From the NCBI RefSeq assembly GCF_015291705.1, contig NZ_CP030050.1:8494001-8558000 (forward strand): DNA of 64,000 nt, written 5' to 3'. Positions 23,781-32,666 of the stretch are shown here, piece after piece (the stretch's first letter is position 1; each line of letters begins with the position of its first letter). The notes under the pieces were generated by a model. The model did not search any database and was not told the DNA's origin. It saw only the letters and a program-made list of their open reading frames with translations. A program made the translations under genes and the position numbers. Source of the DNA: Bradyrhizobium arachidis (lineage in GTDB: Bacteria > Pseudomonadota > Alphaproteobacteria > Rhizobiales > Xanthobacteraceae).

Positions 23781-26700
23781 ATGGCGTTGTCCGACATTGC
23801 ATCCGGAGCGGGAGAGGGATCGGACGGCGAAAGTGCCGAAACCGGAACCTTTGCCCATATCGGCGGTCTTCTCGAGCATTATGCGCGGAAGACGCCATCA
23901 GCACCGGCCCTTCTCGCCCCTGGCCGGCCGGCCCTCACCTATGCCGGACTGGACGAGCTGATCCGGCATCTGATCCGTAACCTGCGCGGGTCTGGCATCG
24001 GCCCTGCCGACCGCATCGCCGTTGCATTGCCGCGCGGTGCCGACAGCGCGCTGGCGCTGATCGCGGTCGCATCAAGCTGCACCTGCGTTCCCGTCAATCC
24101 CGATCTGACCGCGGACGAGCTGCAGCGCTATTTCAGCGAACTGGAGCTGACCGCGCTCGTCACCCGGGCCGACATGAACTCACCGAGTCGTGACGTCGCC
24201 AGGGCGCTCGATATCGCGGTGATCGATTTCGTGCCGGGACCGAAAGACAATCTCGGCGGCTGCGCATTCATCGGCCCGACGATCGGTCCGGCCAGCAGCA
24301 GCGGCGCTTCGCGCGGCGACGACGATGCGTTCATTCTGCTCACGTCGGGCACGGCGGCGCGGCCGAAAATGGTGCCGCTGACACAGCGCAATGTGTGCCT
24401 CTCCGCGCGCAATGCCGGCCGCGTGCTGTCGCTCGCGCCGAACGACCGCCTGCTCAACGTTCTGCCTCTGTTTCACGCCCATGGCCTGATCTCCGGCCTG
24501 CTGACGGCGCTGGCCGCAGGCTCCAGCGTGATCTGCACCGAGGGTTTCGATGCCGCGTCCTTCTTCGGCTGGATGCGGGAGCTGCAACCGACCTGGTACA
24601 CGGCGGTGCCGACCATCCATCGCGCGCTGCTGACGGCGGCGGAAGCCGACCCGGACCGCGCCCGCTCGTCGTCGGTGCGCGTGATCCGTTCGGCCTCCGC
24701 CTCGCTCGCGCCCGCGATCCTGAACGGATTGGAAGCGACGTTCGGCGTTCCCGTGCTCGAGACCTACGGCATGACCGAAGCGGCCTCGCAGATCGCGGCC
24801 AATCCGTTCGAGTTGCGCAAGGTCGGATCTGTGGGGCGCGCCGCAGGCCCCGAGATCGCGATCATGGACGAGACCGGCCGGCTGCTTGCGAGCGGCGAGC
24901 GCGGCGAGATCATGCTGCGCGGCCCCAACATGAGCCGTGGCTATTACAATGACGAGGCGGCGACGCGGGCCGCGTACCGCGACGGCTGGTTCAGGACCGG
25001 CGATCTCGGCTATCTCGATGCCGACGGCTACCTCTTCATCGTCGGGCGCATCAAGGACGTCATCAACCGCGGCGGCCAGAAGATCTCGCCGCTCGAAGTG
25101 GAAGAGATCCTCTTGAGCCATCCCGCGGTGCTGGAGGCCGGCGTGTTCGCCGTCCCGCACCCAAAGCTCGGCGAGAACGTCGCCGCCGTCGTGGTGCTGC
25201 GGCCGAATTCAGAGGCGACCTCGGACCAGCTGCGCCAGTTCGCGCGCAAGCGCCTCGCCGCCTACAAGGTGCCGAGCCTGATCCGCAGCGTGGCGGCGCT
25301 GCCGAAAGGCGCCAGCGGCAAGGTCAAGCGCAATGCGCTGGCCGAGCTGATCGCGACGGCAAAGGACGCCGACGAGGAGCAACTGCCGCGGAACATGCTG
25401 GAGACCCAGCTCGCGGAGATCTGGGCCGGCCTGCTGGAGCTGTCGCAAGTCGGTATCGATCAGGACGTCTTCGCGCTCGGCGCGGATTCGCTTGCGGTGA
25501 CGCAGATGCGCTCGCGCCTGCGGGAGCGCTTCAATGTCGACTTCTCGTTCGAGGACATCTTCGATTGCGCCACGGTCACTGCGCTTGCGGCGCGGATCGA
25601 GACCGCCGCAAGCCGTCGTGAAGCGGCACTCCCGGCCTGGCGCCAGGCCAGAGAAACCGACGCGCCGCTGTCGTTCCAGCAGCAACGGATGTACGTGCTC
25701 TCGCGGCTCGATCCGACGCACTACAACTATAATGTCGTCGAAGTCGCGCTGCTGAAGGGGCAGGTCGACGTCGCCGCGCTGTCTGCGGGGCTCACCGCGA
25801 TCTGCGCGCGCCACGAGGCGCTACGCTCAGTTTTCGTCGAGCAACAGGGCGAGCCGGCACAGCGGGTACTGCGATCGCCCCCTCGATTCGATCGGGTCAA
25901 GCTCAAGCCTTGCCCTGCCGGCAAGCGGGCCAAGGTCATCAGGCGCGAGGCGCTCAAGCTCGCGCAATATCCGTTCGATCTGTCGCGCGAGCCGCCGCTG
26001 AAGGTCACGCTGCTGTCGTTCGGCGCATCCAGCCACGTGCTGGTGGTCAATGTGCATCATCTCGTCACCGACGGCTGGTCGCAGCGGCTGTTCTGGGAGG
26101 AGCTTGCCGCCCATTACAGTGCCGCGCGCAAGAAGAGCGTAGCGGCGCTTCCCTCGCCCACCTTCCAGTATCGCGACTTCGCGCTGTGGCAGCAGAGCTG
26201 GGCGCAGACGCCGGCGGCAAAACAGCAACTCGATTACTGGAAAAACCAGCTCGACGGCGTCACCACGCTGCCGCTACGGACCGACCGGCCGAGGCCGGAG
26301 ATTTGGAGCGGTCACGGCGCCCGTCATTATTTCGAGTTCTCCACGCCGCTGTCGGGCGATATCCGCGCGCTGAGCCAGGACCAGGGCGTCACGCCGTTCA
26401 TGACGCTGCTCGCGGCGTTCCAGTGCCTATTGTCCCGCCACACCGGGCATGAGGACGTCGCGACCGGATCGCTGATCGCCAACCGTAACCAGATCGAGAG
26501 CGAGCGCCTGATCGGGCTGTTCGCCAACACGCTGATCCTGCGCAACGATTTCAGCGGCGATCCGAGCTTTGGCGGAATGCTGCGGCGGGTGCGGCAGGTC
26601 ACGCTCGATGCCTACCGCAACCAGGACCTTCCGATCGAGGAGGTGCTGCGCGCCTTTCAGGTGGCGCGAAGGACGGATGGCAATCCGCTGTTCCGGATCA

Positions 26701-29700
26701 TGTTCATCCTCCAGAATGCCTCGATCGAGGCGGCGCGCTTCCCCGGCCTGTCGACGCGGCGGATCGAGATCGATCCAAAGGTCGCGCGCTTCGACATCAC
26801 GCTCGAGCTGGTCGAGGCCGACGGCCTCTTCACCGGCTTCTTCGAATACGCGACCGATCTGTTCGACGCGGCGACGATCGAAGGCATGGCTGCGCAATTC
26901 AAGACCCTGCTCAAGGCCGCCATCGCCAACCCGGAGCAGCACATCTCGCGCCTGCCGCTGCTGGCTGAGGCCGAACGCCGGCAGTTGCTGGCGCAAGGCC
27001 GCGGAGCCCGCGTCATTTTTGGCAAGCGCGGCAAACTCAGCGAACGCTTCGATGCCCTAGCGAGGAAGACACCGAACGCGATCGCCGTGTCCGATGGTCG
27101 AACGTCCGTGACCTATCGCGAGCTGGCGCGCCGCAGCGAGGCGGTAACCGGCTGGCTGGCGCGCGAAGGCATCGGTGCCGAGAGCGTGGTTGCCCTGCTT
27201 GCAGAGCGCGGGCCCGACTTGCTGGCCGCGATGATGGGTGCGCAACGCGCCGGCGCGGCGTTCCTGAATCTCGATCCCGAGCAGCCGCCGGCGCGGCTCG
27301 CGACCATTTTGGGATCAAGCTGCGCCCGGATGCTGCTGGCCGGTCGCGCGCAATCGCCGATGGTCGAGGCGCTGCTCGAACCGCTGGTCGCGCGCATCCA
27401 TGTGGCCGAGCTCGAAGACGCGATCGCGCCAGGCGCGACCAAGCCGGCCCGTGCCGCGCGGCGCGACGCCGCAAGCCTTGCCTATCTCGTCTACACCTCC
27501 GGCTCCTCCGGCGCGCCGAAGGGCGTCATGATCGAGCAGCGCGGACTGTCGAACCATCTGGCCTCGCTCATCGCCGAGCTCCGCCTTTCGGCCAGGGACG
27601 TGATCGCCCAGACCGCACCGCAGAGTTTTGTCATCTCGGTCTGGCAGTTCCTCGCCGGCCCCATGGTCGGCGCGCGCGTCCATGTCTGTGCCAATGCGGT
27701 CGTGCAGGACCCGATCCGGCTCGCGCAGGAGATCACGCGCGAGGGCATCACGGTGCTGGAGATCGTGCCGTCACTGCTGCGCGTGATCCTCGATCGCATG
27801 GACGAGGCGCAGATCCGGCGCGCCTTCGCAAAACTGCGGCTACTGATCTCGACCGGCGAGCCGCTGCCGGTCGATCTCTGCCGCGCCTGGTTCGACCGCT
27901 GCCCGAAAGTGCCGCTGGTCAACGCCTATGGCGCGTCGGAATGCTCCGACGACGTCTCCCTGCATCGCCTGACCAAGGCGCCGCCGACCGCGACGAGCAA
28001 CGTCGCGGTCGGCGCGCCGCTGCCGAACACGCAGCTTTACGTGCTCGACGCAAATCTCGAGCCGCAGCCGGTCGGCGTCGTCGGCGAGCTCTGCATCGGC
28101 GGCGCCGGCGTCGGCCGCTTCTATGTCAACGATCCCGCACAGAGCCGGCAGCGTTTCCTGCCCGATCCGTTTGCGCGCCAGGCCGGCAGCCGTCTCTACC
28201 GGACCGGCGACCTCGCCCGCCGCCGCAGTGACGGCACGATCGAGTGCCTCGGCCGCGCCGACCAACAGGTCAAGGTCCGCGGCTACCGTATCGAGCTCAA
28301 GGAGATCGAGGCCGCGCTGGCCGAGCATCCGGCATTGCGCGCCGGCATCGTCGAGCCGCGCCGCGAGGCGAGCGGCGATGTCAGGCTGATCGCCCATATT
28401 GTCGCAAAACCGGGCAGCCGGAGCAGCGCCAGCGAGCTGCGCGAGTTCCTTAAGAGCCGGCTACCGGTCCACGCCATCCCGTCGGCGTTCCTGTTCCTGG
28501 AGCAAGTGCCGCTCAATGCCCACGGCAAGATCGACCGGTCTGCGCTGCTGGCACCCGCCCAGGTGGACGCGTCCGGACCGGATGCGGCCGTGCCGGCGCG
28601 GCGCTTCACCGAAAAGGTGCTGTCGGACATCTGGACCGATTTACTGAAAGTCGAGAGCATCGGTGTCACCGACAATTTCTTCGACCTCGGCGGCCATTCG
28701 CTGCTGGCGGGCCAGGCGATGGCGCGCGTCGCCCGTGCGCTCGGGGTGTCGCTGCCGATCAAGACCATCTTCGAGGCACCGACGATCGAAGAGCTCGCCC
28801 GGCGGGTCGACGAGGCCGTGGCGGCAAAGCCGCGCAAGCCTGCTGCAACGGCGCCGCTCCTGACCGAGCGCGGACCTCCGACACTCTCGGTCGCGCAGGA
28901 CCAGATGCTGCGGATCGAGCAGAACCTGCCGGGACTCCCACTGTTCAACCTGCCCTTTGCCTTCCATCTCCAGGGCCCGCTCGATCCGGCCGCCCTGGCG
29001 CAGGCGATCGATGATGTCGCAGCCCGGCACGAATCGCTGCGGACCACGTTCGGCTGGAACGGCGAGGAGCCGACCAGCCGCATCATTCCGCCCGGCAAGC
29101 TCCGCCACCTGGTGACCGTCGAGACGATCGGCGACGGTCATCCCCACAACAATAAGCGCCGCAAGGCCCTGGAGCTCAGGAAGATCGACCTCCTGATCGA
29201 ACAGGAGACGTACACCCCGATCGACACCACACAGGCACCGCTGCTGCGAGCCCGGTTGTTGCGGCTCCACGCGAACGATCACGTGCTGCTGCTGACGTTG
29301 CATCACGCCATCGTCGACGGCTGGTCGATCGGCGTGCTGTTCGAGGAATTGTCGAGCCGTTATGCGGCGCTGGCCGGATATCCGTCGGTGCCGCTGCCGA
29401 AATCGCCACCGGCTTTCGCGGATGTCGCACGCTGGCAGCGCTGGTGGTGCGGCACCGACGCCGCCCGCCGCCAGGCCGCCGACTGGACCGAGAATCTGCG
29501 CGGCGCGGTCGCTCTGTTCGACGGCGAATCAAGCCCGAGCCCATCCACCGGCCATCATCCGGTCAATCTCGAGCCCGACCTGATCGCACGGCTCACAGCC
29601 TTTGCCGGCCAGCACAATGGCACCTTGTTCATGTGCCTCCTCACCGGCCTGAAGGCCCTGCTGCTGGCGCGAACCGGCCGTAGCGACATCGCAGTCGCCA

Positions 29701-30224
29701 CCGCCATGGCCAATCGTGCCCAGCCGGACACCGACCGAATCGTCGGCCCGTTCGAGAATACGGTGATCGTCCGCACGAAAATCACGCCGGAGCTGTCGTT
29801 CGTGGAAGCCCTGGCCCGGGTGCGCCAGAGCGTGCTCGATGCGCATGCGCGGCAGGAGCTGCCGTTCAACCTCGTGGCCGACCATCTGGAGCAGGAGGGG
29901 ATCGATACCGCCGCCCTGCTCCAGGTTTATTTCACACTGCAAAATCCGCTGCGCCAGCCGCTCGACCTGCCCGATCTCATCACCGCCTCGATCGGCAACA
30001 TCGCGCGCGAAGGCCAGCCGGTGCTGCCGATCGACCAGACTTGGCTGTCGCTGATGCTCAAGGAGCGCCCAACCGGAATCACGGGGTCATGCAATTACAA
30101 AAGCGAATTGCTCGACGGCGGTATGGTCGGCGAATGGATGGAGGATCTCGTCGCGCTGCTGGTGGCCGCTAGCGCCCAACCCAACGCACCGCTCGGCCGA
30201 TTGCTCGCGCGCCGGGCGGCATGA
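23781..30224 (+). CDS. Non-ribosomal peptide synthetase, A-PCP-C-A-PCP-C
   Basis: 2147-aa megasynthetase. Domains: A1 (about 28-535; LLTSGTAARPKMV at 187-199, FRTGDLGYLD near 404-413, catalytic K514 in ASGKVK); carrier 1 (S570 in LGADSL); condensation 1 (about 627-1060; HHLVTDG 759-765); A2 (about 1084-1600; YTSGSSGAPKG from 1238, YRTGDL near 1473, K1583 in HGKIDR); carrier 2 (S1640 in GGHSLL); condensation 2 (about 1701-2140; HHAIVDG 1841-1847). No thioesterase, reductase or epimerase follows. A1 resembles oxalyl-/acyl-CoA ligases (AAE3/Pcs60 type) more than amino-acid domains. The A2 pocket lacks the usual Asp. ATG 23781 directly follows AAAAGGGA, an unusually tight ribosome site; a TTG at 23748 is the alternative. 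Confidence 0.95.
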   Translation: MALSDIASGAGEGSDGESAETGTFAHIGGLLEHYARKTPSAPALLAPGRPALTYAGLDELIRHLIRNLRGSGIGPADRIAVALPRGADSALALIAVASSCTCVPVNPDLTADELQRYFSELELTALVTRADMNSPSRDVARALDIAVIDFVPGPKDNLGGCAFIGPTIGPASSSGASRGDDDAFILLTSGTAARPKMVPLTQRNVCLSARNAGRVLSLAPNDRLLNVLPLFHAHGLISGLLTALAAGSSVICTEGFDAASFFGWMRELQPTWYTAVPTIHRALLTAAEADPDRARSSSVRVIRSASASLAPAILNGLEATFGVPVLETYGMTEAASQIAANPFELRKVGSVGRAAGPEIAIMDETGRLLASGERGEIMLRGPNMSRGYYNDEAATRAAYRDGWFRTGDLGYLDADGYLFIVGRIKDVINRGGQKISPLEVEEILLSHPAVLEAGVFAVPHPKLGENVAAVVVLRPNSEATSDQLRQFARKRLAAYKVPSLIRSVAALPKGASGKVKRNALAELIATAKDADEEQLPRNMLETQLAEIWAGLLELSQVGIDQDVFALGADSLAVTQMRSRLRERFNVDFSFEDIFDCATVTALAARIETAASRREAALPAWRQARETDAPLSFQQQRMYVLSRLDPTHYNYNVVEVALLKGQVDVAALSAGLTAICARHEALRSVFVEQQGEPAQRVLRSPPRFDRVKLKPCPAGKRAKVIRREALKLAQYPFDLSREPPLKVTLLSFGASSHVLVVNVHHLVTDGWSQRLFWEELAAHYSAARKKSVAALPSPTFQYRDFALWQQSWAQTPAAKQQLDYWKNQLDGVTTLPLRTDRPRPEIWSGHGARHYFEFSTPLSGDIRALSQDQGVTPFMTLLAAFQCLLSRHTGHEDVATGSLIANRNQIESERLIGLFANTLILRNDFSGDPSFGGMLRRVRQVTLDAYRNQDLPIEEVLRAFQVARRTDGNPLFRIMFILQNASIEAARFPGLSTRRIEIDPKVARFDITLELVEADGLFTGFFEYATDLFDAATIEGMAAQFKTLLKAAIANPEQHISRLPLLAEAERRQLLAQGRGARVIFGKRGKLSERFDALARKTPNAIAVSDGRTSVTYRELARRSEAVTGWLAREGIGAESVVALLAERGPDLLAAMMGAQRAGAAFLNLDPEQPPARLATILGSSCARMLLAGRAQSPMVEALLEPLVARIHVAELEDAIAPGATKPARAARRDAASLAYLVYTSGSSGAPKGVMIEQRGLSNHLASLIAELRLSARDVIAQTAPQSFVISVWQFLAGPMVGARVHVCANAVVQDPIRLAQEITREGITVLEIVPSLLRVILDRMDEAQIRRAFAKLRLLISTGEPLPVDLCRAWFDRCPKVPLVNAYGASECSDDVSLHRLTKAPPTATSNVAVGAPLPNTQLYVLDANLEPQPVGVVGELCIGGAGVGRFYVNDPAQSRQRFLPDPFARQAGSRLYRTGDLARRRSDGTIECLGRADQQVKVRGYRIELKEIEAALAEHPALRAGIVEPRREASGDVRLIAHIVAKPGSRSSASELREFLKSRLPVHAIPSAFLFLEQVPLNAHGKIDRSALLAPAQVDASGPDAAVPARRFTEKVLSDIWTDLLKVESIGVTDNFFDLGGHSLLAGQAMARVARALGVSLPIKTIFEAPTIEELARRVDEAVAAKPRKPAATAPLLTERGPPTLSVAQDQMLRIEQNLPGLPLFNLPFAFHLQGPLDPAALAQAIDDVAARHESLRTTFGWNGEEPTSRIIPPGKLRHLVTVETIGDGHPHNNKRRKALELRKIDLLIEQETYTPIDTTQAPLLRARLLRLHANDHVLLLTLHHAIVDGWSIGVLFEELSSRYAALAGYPSVPLPKSPPAFADVARWQRWWCGTDAARRQAADWTENLRGAVALFDGESSPSPSTGHHPVNLEPDLIARLTAFAGQHNGTLFMCLLTGLKALLLARTGRSDIAVATAMANRAQPDTDRIVGPFENTVIVRTKITPELSFVEALARVRQSVLDAHARQELPFNLVADHLEQEGIDTAALLQVYFTLQNPLRQPLDLPDLITASIGNIAREGQPVLPIDQTWLSLMLKERPTGITGSCNYKSELLDGGMVGEWMEDLVALLVAASAQPNAPLGRLLARRAA

Positions 30225-30366
30225 CCAGCTATACAGCACGGACGAATACGGGTTCACTCGCCAAAGCTGTGAATGGGCAAGTTGCATCTTGATTATTTGA
30301 CGCCACCGCGCAAGATTATTCCCGCGTTTTGATTTGGACGATCATTTTCAACCGGGGGAGTGTGTT

Positions 30367-30537
30367 ATGGGTTTCATCAAATTTGCCAAGGGTACCTCGT
30401 TGAGCGACAAGGACCGAAAGGCCCTGCAAAAGCTGCTGAGCAACGAGAAGAAGAAGCTCCAGGCCGCGCTGAAGGACGTCGACGCCAGCCTTTCGGTGCT
30501 GGGCGGCGCGAAGAAGGCCAAGAAGAAGAAGAAGTAA
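30367..30537 (+). CDS. Small lysine-rich protein in the NRPS cluster
   Basis: 56-aa protein with a strong ribosome site (GGGGGAG at 30354-30360) and ATG at 30367. It consists of a short start (MGFIKFAKGTSLSDKDRK), a probable amphipathic helix (ALQKLLSNEKKKLQAALKDV) and a polylysine tail (KKAKKKKK). It is very basic, so nucleic-acid or membrane binding is possible. It lies 142 bases after the NRPS stop on the same strand. Whether it belongs functionally to the cluster is unclear. No family is recognised. Confidence 0.75.
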   Translation: MGFIKFAKGTSLSDKDRKALQKLLSNEKKKLQAALKDVDASLSVLGGAKKAKKKKK

Positions 30538-30769
30538 GGATCCTCGGCCGGGAGGCCGCACGAATCTTCAGGCTTCATTTACGGAAATCGGCCGCTCGCG
30601 CGTCGAGTTGGGGTCTCGCACAAGCTTGCGCCTGTAAACCGGCCTGCAAATCGACAAGAATTTGCCCGGGTGGACCGTTACAAGCGGTCCGCTCAGTTGA
30701 TTCTTGCTCAGTTGTTTCTTCCGTCGGGACCGGCAATCCAGCCTCCGCCCGATGCCAAAGGCCCAATTG

Positions 30770-31501
30770 ATGGCAGACGACAAAATTGAACTGTTTGTCG
30801 GATTGATCGAGACCATTGACGCGCCGGGCGCCGCCGATGCGTGCCGTCGCCTACTCTCGGTCGACGAACGGGTCCGCGCCGACCGCTTCGTGTTCGAGCG
30901 GCACCGGCGGCAATATATTTTCGCGCACGCGATGCTGCGCCTGGCGCTGTCCCAGGTCGCGCCAAACGTCGCGCCCTCCGACTGGTCGTTTGGTGCCGGG
31001 CGATACGGACGGCCGTATGTCGCAGCGCCGAAGACCTCGACCGCACTGCATTTCAGCCTGTCACATGCCGACGGCTGCGTCGCCTGCGTCGTGTCCCGGC
31101 ATGAGGCCGTCGGTGTCGACGTCGAAACCGTATCGCGGCGGGTTGCGCCACTGTCGACCGCGCTTCGCTTCTTCGCGCCGGAAGAGGTCGAAACCTTGCG
31201 CGGGCTCCCGGAACCTGCGGCGATCGAGCGCTTCTTCGATTACTGGACGCTCAAGGAGGCCTATCTCAAGGCCAGGGGGTTTGGCCTCAATCTGCCGCTC
31301 GACGCCTTCGCGATGCAGGTTTCGCGCGAGGCGATCGAGATCAGCTTCAAGCCCGATATTGCCGATGATCCCCAGGGCTGGCGCTTTTCGCTGTGCTCGC
31401 CCTCCCCCTCGCATCGCCTTGCGATCGCCGACGGCTCCCGTGCGGACGGCGGCCTTCCCATCAGCCGCAACGCCTGGCCGTTCCAGGAAGCGGCGGAATG
31501 A
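30770..31501 (+). CDS. 4'-phosphopantetheinyl transferase (Sfp type)
   Basis: 243-aa enzyme that transfers phosphopantetheine from CoA to a carrier-protein serine, here most likely S570 and S1640 of the neighbouring NRPS. Sfp-family motifs are present: FSLSHADGCVACVVS, the magnesium site AVGVDVE, and FDYWTLKEAYLKARGFGL. Length fits the Sfp group rather than AcpS. ATG 30770 is preferred because AAGG lies 8 bases upstream; ATG 30752 is the alternative. The stop overlaps the next ATG (ATGA), so the flavin monooxygenase gene is translated with it. Confidence 0.93.
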   Translation: MADDKIELFVGLIETIDAPGAADACRRLLSVDERVRADRFVFERHRRQYIFAHAMLRLALSQVAPNVAPSDWSFGAGRYGRPYVAAPKTSTALHFSLSHADGCVACVVSRHEAVGVDVETVSRRVAPLSTALRFFAPEEVETLRGLPEPAAIERFFDYWTLKEAYLKARGFGLNLPLDAFAMQVSREAIEISFKPDIADDPQGWRFSLCSPSPSHRLAIADGSRADGGLPISRNAWPFQEAAE

Positions 31502-32478
31502 CGCTACCGCGGCTGCGCGTCTTTCCGGCGATCTCGCGCAACCGCGACCCTAAAAAATATGTCGGCGAGCTGATGGGCGTGGCGCAGTTCGCCGACCGCA
31601 ACGGCTTCGAAGGCATTCTGCTGTTCGAAGGCAACGACGTGTTCGTCGAGCCCTGGGCGATGGCCCAGCACATCATGGCGGAAACAGCGCGGTCTTCGCC
31701 ACTGATCGCGGTCAACCCGGTCTACATGCACCCGTTCACGGCGGCGAAGTTCGTCTCCTCCTTCGCGCAGCTCTACGGCCGCAAGGTCTATCTCAACATG
31801 ATCACGGGGACCGCAGTCAGCGACTTGCAGGGGCTGGGCGACGAGCAGTCGCATGGCGATCGCTATATCAGGCTCGGCGAGTTCGTCGCGCTGATGCGCC
31901 AGCTGCTCTCGAGCCCGCGCCCGGTGACTATCGAGGGCCGGTTCTACCGCGCCAGCAATTTGCAACTGCGTCCGCGCCTGCCGGCGGAGCTGATGCCGGA
32001 ATTTTTGATCGCAGGCCAGTCCGAGGCGGCGCAGCGCGTGGCAAGGGAGACAGGCTGCATCAAGATGCAGATGCTGCCGCCCGATCTCGATCACGGTCTC
32101 GATGCGCCGGGCATGAACTTTGGGATTTTCGCCCGCGAGAGCCGCGACGAGGCGCGGCGGGGGGCGAAGGCGCGCTTTCGCGATAATGTCGATGATCGCA
32201 AGCTGCTGGCGCTCACGGTCGAGAACAGCGACTCCGTGTGGAAGCGGCGGCTGTATGAAGGACAAAGCGGCGAGCTTCAGGACAATGGCTATTGGCTGTT
32301 GCCGTTCCTGACCTTCCAGGCCGACTGCCCCTATCTTGTCGGCAGCTACGCGGAGATCGGCGCGAAGCTGAAAGCGTTCGCCGCGAAGGGCCTGACCACG
32401 ATCATGCTCGACATGGTCGCGGATGAGAGCGAGATGCAGCACGTCTGCAAGGCGCTCGCGGCGAGCGGGATGTTTTAG
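31498..32478 (+). CDS. LLM-class (luciferase-like) flavin-dependent monooxygenase
   Basis: 326-aa TIM-barrel flavoprotein of the bacterial luciferase/alkanesulfonate monooxygenase (SsuD) superfamily. Seen are FADRNGFEGILLFEGND, the SsuD-like run KFVSSFAQLYGRKVYLNMITG, a loop with HGDRYIRLGEFV, and PEFLIAGQSEAAQRVA for FMN phosphate binding. It overlaps the phosphopantetheinyl transferase gene by 4 bases. In peptide clusters such enzymes often hydroxylate or decarboxylate carrier-bound intermediates, so a tailoring role is likely, though sulfonate oxidation cannot be excluded. Confidence 0.88.
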   Translation: MTLPRLRVFPAISRNRDPKKYVGELMGVAQFADRNGFEGILLFEGNDVFVEPWAMAQHIMAETARSSPLIAVNPVYMHPFTAAKFVSSFAQLYGRKVYLNMITGTAVSDLQGLGDEQSHGDRYIRLGEFVALMRQLLSSPRPVTIEGRFYRASNLQLRPRLPAELMPEFLIAGQSEAAQRVARETGCIKMQMLPPDLDHGLDAPGMNFGIFARESRDEARRGAKARFRDNVDDRKLLALTVENSDSVWKRRLYEGQSGELQDNGYWLLPFLTFQADCPYLVGSYAEIGAKLKAFAAKGLTTIMLDMVADESEMQHVCKALAASGMF

Positions 32479-32486
32479 AAGTTGCC

Positions 32487-32653
32487 TTTTCTCCCTCTCC
32501 CCGTTCTTACGGGGGCGCGACGAGCTTCGCTCGCGCTGAGAGGGTTGGGATGAGGGTCCTCTCTCCGCGCACGAGATATTCGTGAGACCTGTACCCCCTC
32601 ACCCGGAATTTGCTTGCGCAAATTCCGACCTCTCCCCGCAAGCGGGAAGAGGT
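32487..32653. repeat. Multi-hairpin intergenic repeat after the NRPS cluster
   Basis: A block of successive palindromes, including CGGAATTTGC (32604-32613) pairing with GCAAATTCCG (32618-32627) and the flanking CTCTCCCCG/CGGGAAGAGG type elements. It resembles the long composite repeats common in Bradyrhizobium. It separates two convergent genes and may work as a terminator in both directions. Confidence 0.75.
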
Positions 32654-32666
32654 TAAAAAAACCATC

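Noticed and set aside
30225..30366. A hidden thioesterase or MbtH-like gene directly after the NRPS
   Set aside because: The 142-base gap is too short, and the only supported frame nearby is the lysine-rich 56-aa protein, which lacks MbtH motifs.
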